The notes under the pieces were generated by a model. The model searched no databases. It worked only from the letters and a program-made list of their open reading frames with translations, and was not told where the DNA came from. A stretch of 64,000 bases of DNA. Source: Vibrio bivalvicida. GTDB taxonomy: Bacteria; Pseudomonadota; Gammaproteobacteria; Enterobacterales; Vibrionaceae. The DNA lies in contig NZ_LLEI02000020.1 in the NCBI RefSeq assembly GCF_001399455.2, positions 1 to 64,000 of the forward strand, read 5' to 3'. This document shows, piece by piece, positions 17,484 through 25,314 of the stretch (position 1 is the first letter of the stretch; every line of letters starts with the position of its first letter). Made by a program: the position numbers and the translations under genes.

Positions 17484-20204
17484 ATGAACACAACACAGTA
17501 TTCACTAGCACTTTCCGGCATTAATTGTGGCCGATGTGTCGCTAAAATTGTAGATGGGTTACGTGAACGAGACCCTGATGTATCTTTCACTATTAATGAT
17601 ACCAAACATAGAGCAGAGCTTATTACCACGTTAATGCCGGAAAGCGCGATAGAAGTCATTGCAAAGTTAGGATATGCAGCTTCAATACCTACGCAACAAG
17701 AGTATCGTACATCAGTATCTAATGTTACTTGCCAACACTGTGTGGGTAAAATCACTAAAGCAATAGTTGAACTGGATGCCTCCGCTCAGGTAGTTGTTGA
17801 TTTAGACAAACAAACATTGGTGGTGAATGGCAGTTTGAACGGCGATGACATTGAAAGCGTATTAGCCGAACTGGGTTATAGCGGTAATACCGATGACACA
17901 CAACCACAAACTACGGACGTCATTAAATCGAATAAAGTGAAAACAACACAGGCGGTGGATGTCAGTATTGAGCTGTCATTAATTGGTGTCACTTGCGCAA
18001 GTTGTGTTAATACGATTGAAGGTGCGCTTATATCGGTGTCAGGAGTCGACTCTGTTGACGTGAACTTTGCTAATCGCACGGCGACCGTGGTTTCAAGTCA
18101 GCCTGCCAGCGTACTTATTGAGGCGATACGAGGCGCAGGATATGACGCAGAAGAAATTGTCGATCAGGCGTTAGCAAGTGACCTCAAAGAAGAGCGTGAA
18201 GCTGAGGAGTATCGCTTTAAAGTAAAACAAAGCGTTATTGGTCTTGGTCTTGGCGTACCGTTGATGGTATACGGTCTGTTCGGCGGACCAATGAATGTCA
18301 ATACGCAATCTGAGCAGTTACTATGGTTGGCCGTAGGCTTAGTGACATTTTTCATTTTAGTCCGTGCGGGTAAGCACTTTTTTACTGGAGCTTGGAAGGC
18401 CTTTCTGAACCGTAATGCGAACATGGATACGTTGATAGCGCTGGGAACGGGTACCGCCTGGCTCTATTCAATGGTGGTCGTTGTTGGGCCGCAGTGGCTA
18501 CCGGAAAGTGCAAGGCATCTCTACTTTGAAGCTACAGCCATGATCATTGGCTTAATCAATTTAGGACAGGCGCTTGAGTTAAAGGCGCGAGGCAGAACTT
18601 CGCAGGCTATTAAGCGTTTACTTGACTTGAGAGTCAAAACTGCCATGGTGATTCGTGACGGCAAAGAGATGTCTTTACCGATTGAACAAGTTATCGCAGG
18701 CGACTTGATTCGCGTTAGAGCCGGTGAAAAGGTCCCAGTTGATGGTGTGATTACAGAGGGTGAAACAACGATTGATGAGTCTATGCTCACTGGAGAGCCT
18801 ATTCCTGTGGTTAAACAAGTGGGCAGCTCAGTGTCTGCCGGGACAATTAATGACCACGGAAGTTTCGTTTTTGAGGCTCAGAAAGTGGGCAGTGATACTG
18901 TTCTTGCTCAGATCATCAGCATGGTGTCGAACGCGCAAAACTCAAAGCCACCAATCAGTCAGCTAGCCGATAAAGTGTCTTCAGTGTTTGTACCAACCGT
19001 GATGATTCTATCGATTCTTACAGCACTGGCTTGGTATAACTTTGGTCCTCAACCTTCCTTAGTTTATATGATTGTGGCAGCAACCTCGGTGTTGATCATC
19101 GCATGCCCATGTGCACTTGGTCTTGCAACGCCGATTTCTACTATGATCGGTGTCGGTAAGGCAGCCGAGTTTGGCGGGCTAATCCGAAATGGTGAAGCGC
19201 TGCAAAGAGCCAGTGAATTGGATGTCGTCGTATTGGATAAAACTGGCACGATTACTCAAGGTAAACCTGAAGTAACCAATTTTGTCTCGTTGTCAGAAGA
19301 TTCAGAGCTGCTGCCTCTGGTCAATGCTTTGGAGAAGGGATCTAACCATCCACTAGCGAAAGCGTTAATCGCATTTACTCAAAGTGAGGTACATGATGAA
19401 GCGAGCCTACCAGAAGTGTCAGATTTTGAGTCATTAACTGGACTTGGTATTCAGGCTCAGTATGCGAGTCAACGCGTGTTGCTTGGCAATCGCAAGCTGA
19501 TGAGCCAGTTTAACGTCAATGTTGAATCGGTAGCAGAGTATGCTTTTCAGTGGGAGCAAGAAGCCAACACAGTGGTGTATTTTGCGATAGGCGATCAAGT
19601 GCAAGCGCTGTTCGGTATCAGTGACCCGATTCGAGATGATGCTCGAAGTGCGATAAATCGTTTTCACCAGCAAGGCATCCATGTCGTGATGCTAACAGGG
19701 GATAATCACAATACAGCGAAAGCGGTGGCATCACTCGCGAATGTTGATGAATATCACGCGGAATTGATGCCTGAGGATAAGCTTCACTGGATTAAGCAGT
19801 TGCAAGCGAAAGGGCATGTTGTTGGCATGGTCGGTGATGGTATCAATGATGCGCCAGCACTTGCTCAATCAGACGTTGGCTTTGCTATTGGCAGTGGTAC
19901 GGATGTCGCGATTGAAAGTGCCGATATTACCTTGATGCGCAGCTCACTCCACGGTATCTCAGATGTGATTGGGATCAGTACTGCCACAATGAAGAATATT
20001 AAGCAGAACTTGTGGGGGGCGTTTATCTATAACAGCTTAGGTATTCCCGTGGCTGCAGGGCTTCTGTTTCCGTTCACAGGGTGGCTATTAAGTCCGATCA
20101 TCGCTGGGGCAGCGATGTCACTGTCCTCTGTTACCGTCGTAACCAATGCGAACCGATTGCGCTTATATACCCCACCTTCAGCCCCTACAACCAATGAGGA
20201 GTAA
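17484..20204 (+). CDS. copA: Copper-exporting P1B-type ATPase CopA with three HMA domains
   Basis: A 906-residue inner-membrane ATPase exporting Cu(I) from the cytoplasm to the periplasm. Three N-terminal metal-binding domains are seen: a diverged one with GINCGRC (about 12–18), a second with VTCQHC (about 79–84) and a third with VTCASC (about 171–176). Eight membrane helices carry the CPC transport motif at residues 541–543, followed by the phosphorylation motif DKTGT at 585–589 and the hinge motif GDGIND (about 784–789). At 906 residues it is longer than the 834-residue E. coli CopA, in keeping with the additional HMA domain. It lies directly behind its MerR regulator. Confidence 0.95.
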   Translation: MNTTQYSLALSGINCGRCVAKIVDGLRERDPDVSFTINDTKHRAELITTLMPESAIEVIAKLGYAASIPTQQEYRTSVSNVTCQHCVGKITKAIVELDASAQVVVDLDKQTLVVNGSLNGDDIESVLAELGYSGNTDDTQPQTTDVIKSNKVKTTQAVDVSIELSLIGVTCASCVNTIEGALISVSGVDSVDVNFANRTATVVSSQPASVLIEAIRGAGYDAEEIVDQALASDLKEEREAEEYRFKVKQSVIGLGLGVPLMVYGLFGGPMNVNTQSEQLLWLAVGLVTFFILVRAGKHFFTGAWKAFLNRNANMDTLIALGTGTAWLYSMVVVVGPQWLPESARHLYFEATAMIIGLINLGQALELKARGRTSQAIKRLLDLRVKTAMVIRDGKEMSLPIEQVIAGDLIRVRAGEKVPVDGVITEGETTIDESMLTGEPIPVVKQVGSSVSAGTINDHGSFVFEAQKVGSDTVLAQIISMVSNAQNSKPPISQLADKVSSVFVPTVMILSILTALAWYNFGPQPSLVYMIVAATSVLIIACPCALGLATPISTMIGVGKAAEFGGLIRNGEALQRASELDVVVLDKTGTITQGKPEVTNFVSLSEDSELLPLVNALEKGSNHPLAKALIAFTQSEVHDEASLPEVSDFESLTGLGIQAQYASQRVLLGNRKLMSQFNVNVESVAEYAFQWEQEANTVVYFAIGDQVQALFGISDPIRDDARSAINRFHQQGIHVVMLTGDNHNTAKAVASLANVDEYHAELMPEDKLHWIKQLQAKGHVVGMVGDGINDAPALAQSDVGFAIGSGTDVAIESADITLMRSSLHGISDVIGISTATMKNIKQNLWGAFIYNSLGIPVAAGLLFPFTGWLLSPIIAGAAMSLSSVTVVTNANRLRLYTPPSAPTTNEE

Positions 20205-20208
20205 TACC

Positions 20209-20283
20209 ATGTTAGTTAATTTTTTAGGTCTTACAGCAACCGTGTTTATAGTCTGGTGGTTTTGGGGTAAGAAAAAAAACTAA
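20209..20283 (+). CDS. 24-residue membrane microprotein following copA
   Basis: The ATG at 20209 lies 4 bp after the copA stop, with GAGGAG inside the copA end serving as ribosome binding site. The product is MLVNFLGLTATVFIVWWFWG followed by a KKKN tail: one short hydrophobic helix with a cytoplasmic-type basic end. The tight coupling to copA suggests an accessory of the pump, but no function can be assigned. Confidence 0.55.
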   Translation: MLVNFLGLTATVFIVWWFWGKKKN

Positions 20284-20286
20284 GAA

Positions 20287-20384
20287 GATAAAAATGCCAT
20301 AAATCCGCCCCTCCATTGCTGATCTAAGCGTTGCGATAAACTGAGGTTCAGTTAACTGAGTTGAATTTATTTGGAGAGCATGAG
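20287..20384 (+). repeat. Diverged duplicate of the 28.0-kb promoter block (orphan copy)
   Basis: This segment aligns over about 95 bp with 28017–28113, sharing long runs such as GTTGCGATAAACTGA and the TTTGGAGAGCA ribosome binding site. Its copper box is degenerate (AAAAATGCCAT) and the open frame that follows is closed after five codons, so it is a relic of the small-protein gene promoter at 28 kb. Between here and 20658 there is otherwise only a possible terminator hairpin (20431–20454). Confidence 0.75.
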
Positions 20385-20430
20385 GGTGTTTATATAATGG
20401 GAAGGCCTTCCTATCCCCATTGGACAAAGA

Positions 20431-20462
20431 GCTACTTTACAACTGAAAAGTAGCCTTTGCTT
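20431..20462 (+). terminator. Possible terminator of the copA operon
   Basis: An 8-bp perfect stem (GCTACTTT / AAAGTAGC) with an 8-nt loop is followed by CTTTGCTTTA. The T-run is imperfect, so termination is plausible but not certain. Confidence 0.4.
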
Positions 20463-20657
20463 TAGATTTAGCAAATAAAGGGCTCACTAGCTGCTGATTT
20501 TTGGAAAGGTAGAAAAGGCTATATAAGCAACCGTTACTAGTTTTGGTAATTCAGGTTCTACAGCTTATTGGTGTAACTTTCGACAGACGCCTCTACATTA
20601 GTTTAAGTTGAGTTTGTCTTACGTATTAATAAAGGAAACGTGGTCGGAGTTACAATT

Positions 20658-20673
20658 ATGACTAAGATGTCAT
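20658..20673 (+). promoter_or_regulatory. Putative CusR/CopR box upstream of DUF3316-like gene 1
   Basis: ATGACTAAGATGTCAT fits the palindrome ATGAC-N6-GTCAT that recurs in this element at 27168, 28014 and 28861. It resembles the CusR/CopR operator (TGACAAAATTGTCA type). It lies 70 bp upstream of the start of the gene at 20743, almost exactly the distance seen for the paralogue at 28947. Confidence 0.7.
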
Positions 20674-20742
20674 AAATGGATACCAATAGAGTCAGAACGA
20701 AGGTGCTAAATTGAATTCATCAACACCAAAAAGGAAAGACAT

Positions 20743-21123
20743 ATGAATACTCTTAACAAGCTTCTTCTGACTACCTCTATTTTGTTCACTAGTGCAGTGA
20801 CTGTCGCTCAGCCTTTGTATTCGGGAGGTAACTACGTGAGTAGAGTTAATCATGCAACAGTATTGACACAAGCAACTAGCTCTAAGGAGCTCGCTTATAA
20901 ATTAGGTGCGGAAAAGTTAGCAGAGTTAGAGGGCATGAACGGAAAAGAGCTCGAGTCAGAGTTTATGTTAGTTAGAAACTACGGTAGTAATAGAAACTCA
21001 ACCCACCTTAAAGAACAGCGATATGTCACAGTCGAAGAAAGGCTAAATAGTCAAGGACAAATGGAGTATGTCGCTCAAGTCCATTTACAAGTACATTATC
21101 AAGAACGCGACAGTAATAATTAG
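20743..21123 (+). CDS. Secreted DUF3316-like protein, copy 1
   Basis: A 126-residue protein with a signal peptide (cleavage probably after SAVTVA-Q, about residue 22). The mature part starts QPLYSGGNYVSRV and ends HYQERDSNN. From memory it resembles the DUF3316 proteins common in Vibrio, whose function is unknown. It is clearly paralogous to the gene at 28947: both share the N-terminal block, the NSTHLK segment and the same last eight residues. No Cys, His cluster or Met cluster suggests direct copper binding. A putative copper-responsive box precedes it and a strong stem-loop follows it, so it is likely a single-gene transcript. Confidence 0.8.
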   Translation: MNTLNKLLLTTSILFTSAVTVAQPLYSGGNYVSRVNHATVLTQATSSKELAYKLGAEKLAELEGMNGKELESEFMLVRNYGSNRNSTHLKEQRYVTVEERLNSQGQMEYVAQVHLQVHYQERDSNN

Positions 21124-21135
21124 ATGCGATATTAC

Positions 21136-21166
21136 ACCTCTTGTAGTACATATTGCTACAAGAGGT
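21136..21166 (+). terminator. Stem-loop after DUF3316-like gene 1
   Basis: A perfect 11-bp stem (ACCTCTTGTAG / CTACAAGAGGT) with a 9-nt loop lies 12 bp after the stop codon. No T-run follows, so it may protect the 3' end of the mRNA rather than terminate transcription. The paralogous gene at 28947 has an equivalent stem-loop of different sequence. Confidence 0.55.
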
Positions 21167-21330
21167 CATACTCATTGAAAATTTTATCACCTATTTTGGC
21201 AGTATACTGTACTTGGAAATTGATTTTTTTTCAGGTGTATAATCATAGTGTCAATACTAATACAACTAATTGGCGTGGTTTTCGCTAGTTTGAATAGGCA
21301 AGATTATTAGCTATTCGAGATTGATTGGGT

Positions 21331-21492
21331 TCAGAGGCCACCTAATCGGAGTATAATTAGCTCAATGTATTGAATGTTTGGTGCATCTCGACTCGTATTG
21401 GGTTGTTTCAACAACGCATCACGGACCAGAGTCGCAGGCTCTAGTATATCCATAAACAAAGCGATAATTTGCCGCGAGATAATTCCTTTCAC
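21331..21492 (-). CDS. Doubtful 53-residue open frame between modules
   Basis: A GTG-initiated frame on the minus strand encodes about 53 residues (beginning with KGIISRQIIALFMDILEP). It lies in the 460-bp stretch between the DUF3316-like gene and the mer-type regulator, which otherwise shows nothing recognisable. I know no homologue, and the ribosome binding site is weak. It may be the tail of a gene truncated when the modules were joined. Confidence 0.2.
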   Translation of the reverse strand: MKGIISRQIIALFMDILEPATLVRDALLKQPNTSRDAPNIQYIELIILRLGGL

Positions 21493-21630
21493 TTCATAAT
21501 TGCGGCAATGGTTTTAACATCATGGCTATTACCGTTGTCGCGAGTCCTTTTGACTAGAACTCGAGCCTGCACATTGTGGCTGTGGAGCACCCTCGAAAAC
21601 GACGAGTTACAGTAAAACCCTTCTCTCACG

Positions 21631-22044
21631 CTATTTCTCTACATAAAGCGCATCAATAATCGGACAGTCATCAATAGAATAACGATTTCCTTTGCATTGG
21701 CTAACCATCGTATTTAATGCCTTTTTAAGCCTTTGCAGATCGTCTATTTTCTGCTGGACAGCTCTGGCTTGTAACATTGCCATTGCTCTCACCTCGCCAC
21801 AATAGTGGTCTGGCTCATCAATGAATTTCAGTAATTCTTTTATTTGCTCGATGCTGAATCCTAGCTCGCGGCTGCGGCGAATAAAATTGAGCCGCTTAAC
21901 ATGCGACAAGGCATATACGCGATGGCCGCCTTCAGTTCGTGGCGGATCAGGCATCAGCCCGGTTTTTTCGTAGTAATGTACAGTCTCCACCTTACATCCA
22001 GCACGTTCGGCGACCTGGCCGATTGAAAATTGGGGCGAATTCAT
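21631..22044 (-). CDS. MerR-type regulator with mercury-style cysteine triad
   Basis: A 137-residue MerR-family protein. The winged helix (FSIGQVAERAGCKVETVHYY, residues 6–25) precedes a dimerisation helix. Cysteines fall at 82, 117 and 127; Hg(II)-responsive MerR of Tn501 uses Cys82, Cys117 and Cys126, so the triad is almost superimposable. The CGEV context of Cys82 also occurs in Pb/Cd sensors, so those metals remain possible. I chose the ATG at 22044; the longer frame starting at 22095 would run across the promoter it should bind. It is divergent from a mer-like operon. Confidence 0.85.
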   Translation of the reverse strand: MNSPQFSIGQVAERAGCKVETVHYYEKTGLMPDPPRTEGGHRVYALSHVKRLNFIRRSRELGFSIEQIKELLKFIDEPDHYCGEVRAMAMLQARAVQQKIDDLQRLKKALNTMVSQCKGNRYSIDDCPIIDALYVEK

Positions 22045-22055
22045 TTCATTGTACC

Positions 22056-22086
22056 TTGAACCTGTAGTAACTATAGGTTTTATACT
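22056..22086 (+). promoter_or_regulatory. MerR-type promoter of the mer-like operon
   Basis: A -35 box TTGAAC (22056–22061) and a -10 box TATACT (22081–22086) are separated by 19 bp. The spacer carries the imperfect palindrome AACCTGTAG-N3-CTATAGGTT. Spacer length and placement are those of MerR-activated promoters, and the arm sequence is close to the operators of Pb/Cd sensors (CTATAG-N3-CTA...AGGGT type). It should drive the rightward genes starting at 22121. Confidence 0.85.
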
Positions 22087-22120
22087 AACAGACATCTATC
22101 AACGAACCAGGCGATTATTG

Positions 22121-22357
22121 ATGAAAGACCTTGTAGAGCAATCAGAACTGACCTGCCCAGATTGTGGATATCAGGAAATACTCACCATGCCTCTGGATGC
22201 GTGCCAGTGGTTTCACGAATGCTCAAATTGCCATGTTTTACTTAAACCGAAGTCTGGGGACTGTTGTGTTTTCTGTTCCTATGGCTCAGTGCCTTGTCCA
22301 CCGATCCAACTTCAAGGCACATCCGAGTCTATGGGAGGGTGTTGCCGTGGAGAGTAA
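22121..22357 (+). CDS. GDCCVxC-domain small cysteine-rich protein
   Basis: A 78-residue cytoplasmic protein with two CxxC pairs (CPDCG, CSNC), the family signature GDCCVFCSYG and a terminal GGCCRGE. Such GDCCVxC proteins, sometimes selenoproteins, are found in mercury-resistance clusters. Here the key positions are plain cysteines. It is the first gene behind the MerR-type promoter and overlaps the next gene by 11 bp. A role in thiol-based metal handling is likely but unproved. Confidence 0.8.
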   Translation: MKDLVEQSELTCPDCGYQEILTMPLDACQWFHECSNCHVLLKPKSGDCCVFCSYGSVPCPPIQLQGTSESMGGCCRGE

Positions 22358-22736
22358 CCTGCCAGATAAATCCTGGATACGATGGCTGACCCTGTTCGTA
22401 ACCAGCAGCACTTTAATATGCTGTGCTTTACCGGTGCTGATGGTGTCTTTAGGGTTTGGTGCTGCGATGGCCAGCCTGAACTACAACGTTCCGGGGTTAC
22501 TATTTCTTGCCGAACACAAGCTAGGGACTTTAAGTTTGTCGGCACTATTACTGTTGTTTCTGGCCTGGATGATTTGGCGACCGAATCAGAGGTGTCCTAC
22601 CGATCCGACGTTGGCAGCACTCTGCCAGAAAACCAAACGTTGGAATCGGTGGATATTCTGGATCAGCGTCAGTATCTAGAGCATTGGATTTTTCTTCAGC
22701 TACTTACTACTGCCGATTCGGCAGGCTTTCTGGTAG
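22347..22736 (+). pseudogene. MerT-like metal transport protein, interrupted by an amber codon
   Basis: The frame starts at GTG 22347 (VESNLPDKSW), inside the end of the previous gene. It has a first membrane helix with the vicinal cysteines of MerT/MerC-type transporters (LICCALPVLMVSLGFG), a second helix, and then the phrase WIFWISVSI followed by TAG at 22677–22679. The same frame continues without a further stop through SIGFFFSYLLLPIRQAFW to TAG 22734. The family context suggests a Trp codon (TGG) mutated to TAG. The product would lack its last membrane helix. Confidence 0.75.
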
Positions 22737-22747
22737 GAGGGGGTAAA

Positions 22748-23053
22748 ATGAAACGATGGTTGACACTTAGGTTATTGGCGATAGCGATGATGATGGTTCA
22801 GACTGCTTTTGCGAAGACGCTTGAGGTCGAGGTCCATGGCATGACATGCGCTTTTTGTGTCGATAGTCTGGAGCGTAAACTAACGGCTATGCCTTCGGTT
22901 TTCAAGGTTCAGGTCAGCTTGAAAGCCAACAAAGTTCGCCTTGAAACAGATGGCGATACACCGAACGTTGAAACCATTAAGCAAGCTATACTGGATGCGG
23001 GTTTTACGCCGGTCAAAGTCACGGTTATCAGTGATGAAGAAAACAAAGAATAA
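22748..23053 (+). CDS. MerP-like periplasmic metal-binding protein (HMA domain)
   Basis: A 101-residue protein with a signal peptide (residues 1–22, ending AFA) and a single heavy-metal-associated domain whose binding loop is GMTCAFC (about 31–37). MerP-type proteins hand metal ions to a membrane transporter. A good ribosome binding site (AGGAGG) lies 8 nt before the ATG. It follows the broken MerT-like gene and overlaps the next frame by 20 bp. Without its partner the route for the metal is unclear. Confidence 0.85.
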   Translation: MKRWLTLRLLAIAMMMVQTAFAKTLEVEVHGMTCAFCVDSLERKLTAMPSVFKVQVSLKANKVRLETDGDTPNVETIKQAILDAGFTPVKVTVISDEENKE

Positions 23054-23692
23054 CGTTCTTGCTGTCCTGGGTTTAAGCTGTCTGTTGAGCGCTGTTGCAC
23101 CTGTCCATGGCATGGGGTTGCGATCATTAGTGGCGCTACCGGTTGAAAAAGATGGAGCAGTAGTCCGCTTTGTGTATGAACACAGTCAGGATGTTGATAC
23201 CAATGTCTTATCAGCTAATGTCGCTTACGGTTTGAGTGCAAACCAAACCTTATTACTGGGATTACCCTATCGATTGTCACCTGGCGGTACAGATCAGCAA
23301 GGTGATTTATCGATCCTGTACCGGCATATCCTGTGGCAGCAAGACCGTCGGTCTGGTACCAGTCGGTTGGGGCTGCTTGGAGGTGCCATTATTCCGACTG
23401 AAAATGGTCGAAACGGAGCTTTCCAGGCCGGATTTGTGTTTACACACTTTCAGGCTCGCAATGCATTTGATGTTGACGCCGTGTACCAGGCGGGCATTGA
23501 AGATCGCCCCGCCAGTGGTCGTTATGATGTGTCTTGGCAATATCGATTGTCTCCAGCTAACCGGCCCGATTGGGGGATGCTACTGGATTACAGCGGGTTC
23601 ATCAGCAGTGGGTGATTGAGGGCGGAATTGTACAGGATTTGAATGCCACAAAAGACAGGCATTATTTGCTAAGTGCCCGGTTCCATTTCTAA
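23034..23692 (+). pseudogene. Putative outer-membrane beta-barrel protein, frameshifted near its end
   Basis: From ATG 23034 the frame encodes a signal peptide (ending VAPVHG) and about 170 residues of alternating hydrophobic strands (for example LLLGLPYRLSPGG), then stops at 23613–23615. In the +1 alternate frame from 23600 the sequence continues HQQWVIEGGIVQDL to RHYLLSARFHF and a stop at 23690, a typical beta-barrel C-terminus ending in Phe. A one-base loss near 23598–23600 explains the break. Function unknown; it may be the last gene of the mer-like operon. Confidence 0.65.
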
Positions 23693-23933
23693 CTCCGATT
23701 GCGTCCGCAAGCGCTACACTATATCATCCGGATGACGAATGCTGCAGGGCGAGTTTAGACAAATTCTGATGGGATGCCGTTACCTCTTGAGCACTGGAGT
23801 CGTTTTTATCGTTCCAGAAGGGCGCACCAAACCGTATCCTCAGCGGCATAAATCCGATGACTTGCTTTTGCACTGAAGTCTTCAGACTAGCGTCCCCCAT
23901 ACTAACAGGTCCTCCTAAAGGAAGGTCTATTAG

Positions 23934-24422
23934 CTATTGTGAAACCTGAACTTGCCCTTTCATGCCGGCTTCCATATGCCCTGGGATCAAGCAGGCAAAG
24001 TCCACAGTGCCGGCTTGATCAAAATGCCACACTAATCCCCCTTTCTGACCGGCCTTGAGGTTCAGCATATTGGCTTCGACGTGTTGCATGCCTGGCATGT
24101 CACGCATCATATCGGCATGCTCCTTCAACATGGCGAGGTTGCCCAACACCAGCTCGTGATTAAGCTTGCCAGCATTTTTTACAAAGAAGCGTACAGTTTC
24201 TCCGACCTTTACCTTAATGGTGGCAGGAGTGAAACGCATATCGTCGCCCATCTCCACCACAATGGTTCGGTTGACTTCGGCCGGCTGACCGGGCCGGCCC
24301 ATTCCATGCGTGCTCTGTTGGATGGAAGCAGAGTTATTGCCTTCATGATGGCCATGTTCACCCGCGGCTAGTGCTAGGCCGGGCAATAATGACAGAATTA
24401 AAACCAGTAACGTAGTTTTCAT
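23934..24422 (-). CDS. Periplasmic cupredoxin, CopI-like (copy 1)
   Basis: A 162-residue protein with a signal peptide (ending LALA) and a His-rich N-terminus (EHGHHEGN), then a plastocyanin-type cupredoxin domain (about 50–162). Type-1 copper ligands are visible as His in LNHELVLG, Cys in DFACLIPGHMEAGM, and the following His and Met. CopI proteins of this kind are induced by copper and protect periplasmic targets. It is the third gene of a minus-strand trio with copB and the multicopper oxidase. A second cupredoxin of the same family lies at 38650. Confidence 0.85.
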   Translation of the reverse strand: MKTTLLVLILSLLPGLALAAGEHGHHEGNNSASIQQSTHGMGRPGQPAEVNRTIVVEMGDDMRFTPATIKVKVGETVRFFVKNAGKLNHELVLGNLAMLKEHADMMRDMPGMQHVEANMLNLKAGQKGGLVWHFDQAGTVDFACLIPGHMEAGMKGQVQVSQ

Positions 24423-24462
24423 GGTTAATACTCCTAATAAATAAAAATTAGTCTTTGTCGCT

Positions 24463-25314
24463 TTAAAACCAGAACCTGATCCCGGCTACCCAGCGATTTT
24501 CCTGAGTTGCCTCATGTTCTTCCCTGAGTTGATTCGCGCGTTCACCTAGGGAAGCCTGCCATTCCCAGCCTAAATAGGGAGCGAACTGCCGACTTATCTC
24601 ATAGCGCAACCGGGCACCGGTCACCACATCCGAGAGCCCCCTGCCTTGACCTCGCTCAGCATCGTTACTGCCATAAGCAGTGAGTTCAATGGCCGGTTGC
24701 AAAACTAACCGTTGGGTAAATAAAATCTCGTATTCTGCCTCCAGCACTAATGCAGTCTGGCCATCGTAGCCTAGATAGGCAGTAGCGCCCAGCTCCAGCC
24801 AGTAGGGTGCAAGACCCGACACACCAGCGGCCAGCCAGCCTTGGCCTGGGCCATGACCCGCGTCATAACGTATTCCTAAGTCTCGGTTCCAGAACCCGGT
24901 CAAGGCATGACGCCACAGTAACTCGGTACTCGCTTCGGCCAGCCTTCCGTGTTCAATGTCGCCTTCCGCTCTCAACACTACGCGGGAGTAGTCACGGCCA
25001 GCCCAAGCGTTAACCTCGTAAGCCAGCACTTGGTCATCCCCGTTGTCCAGCCGCTCCAGCCGCTCCAGCCGGTCAGCCAGTACCCCGTAAAACAGATGCT
25101 CGTCGGCCAATTTCAGTTGGCGAGGACCTGGTAGAGCATAAGGGCCTTCGTCCAGACTGTAACCGCCGGAGTAAGCATGAGGATCACGGGCATCGACTGG
25201 CGGTTGTCCGCCTTGCATTTTCATCTCGCCGTGATCTACTTGGGCTAGAGCAGGAAAAGCGGTCAGCGCCAACACGCCCAATAAATGTTTCATCATCGCT
25301 CTCTGTTTACTCAT
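24463..25314 (-). CDS. copB: Copper-resistance outer-membrane protein CopB/PcoB
   Basis: A 283-residue protein with a signal peptide (ending FPALA), a short Met/His-rich segment (DHGEMKMQGG) and a beta-barrel domain beginning at LFYGVLADRLE, ending in the barrel-type IRFWF. It belongs to the CopB/PcoB family, which is co-transcribed with a periplasmic multicopper oxidase and aids copper sequestration or export at the outer membrane. I take the ATG at 25314, which overlaps the oxidase stop codon (ATGA); the longer upstream frame is inside the oxidase gene. Confidence 0.9.
   Translation of the reverse strand: MSKQRAMMKHLLGVLALTAFPALAQVDHGEMKMQGGQPPVDARDPHAYSGGYSLDEGPYALPGPRQLKLADEHLFYGVLADRLERLERLDNGDDQVLAYEVNAWAGRDYSRVVLRAEGDIEHGRLAEASTELLWRHALTGFWNRDLGIRYDAGHGPGQGWLAAGVSGLAPYWLELGATAYLGYDGQTALVLEAEYEILFTQRLVLQPAIELTAYGSNDAERGQGRGLSDVVTGARLRYEISRQFAPYLGWEWQASLGERANQLREEHEATQENRWVAGIRFWF

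Noticed and set aside
21167..21630. Possible insertion-sequence remnant between modules
   Set aside because: I looked for inverted ends and transposase motifs on both strands and found none that I could defend; only a doubtful short frame is listed.
22382..22747. Upstream extension of the MerP-like reading frame
   Set aside because: The extension is the alternate frame of the MerT-like gene. A signal peptide and ribosome binding site place the true start at 22748.
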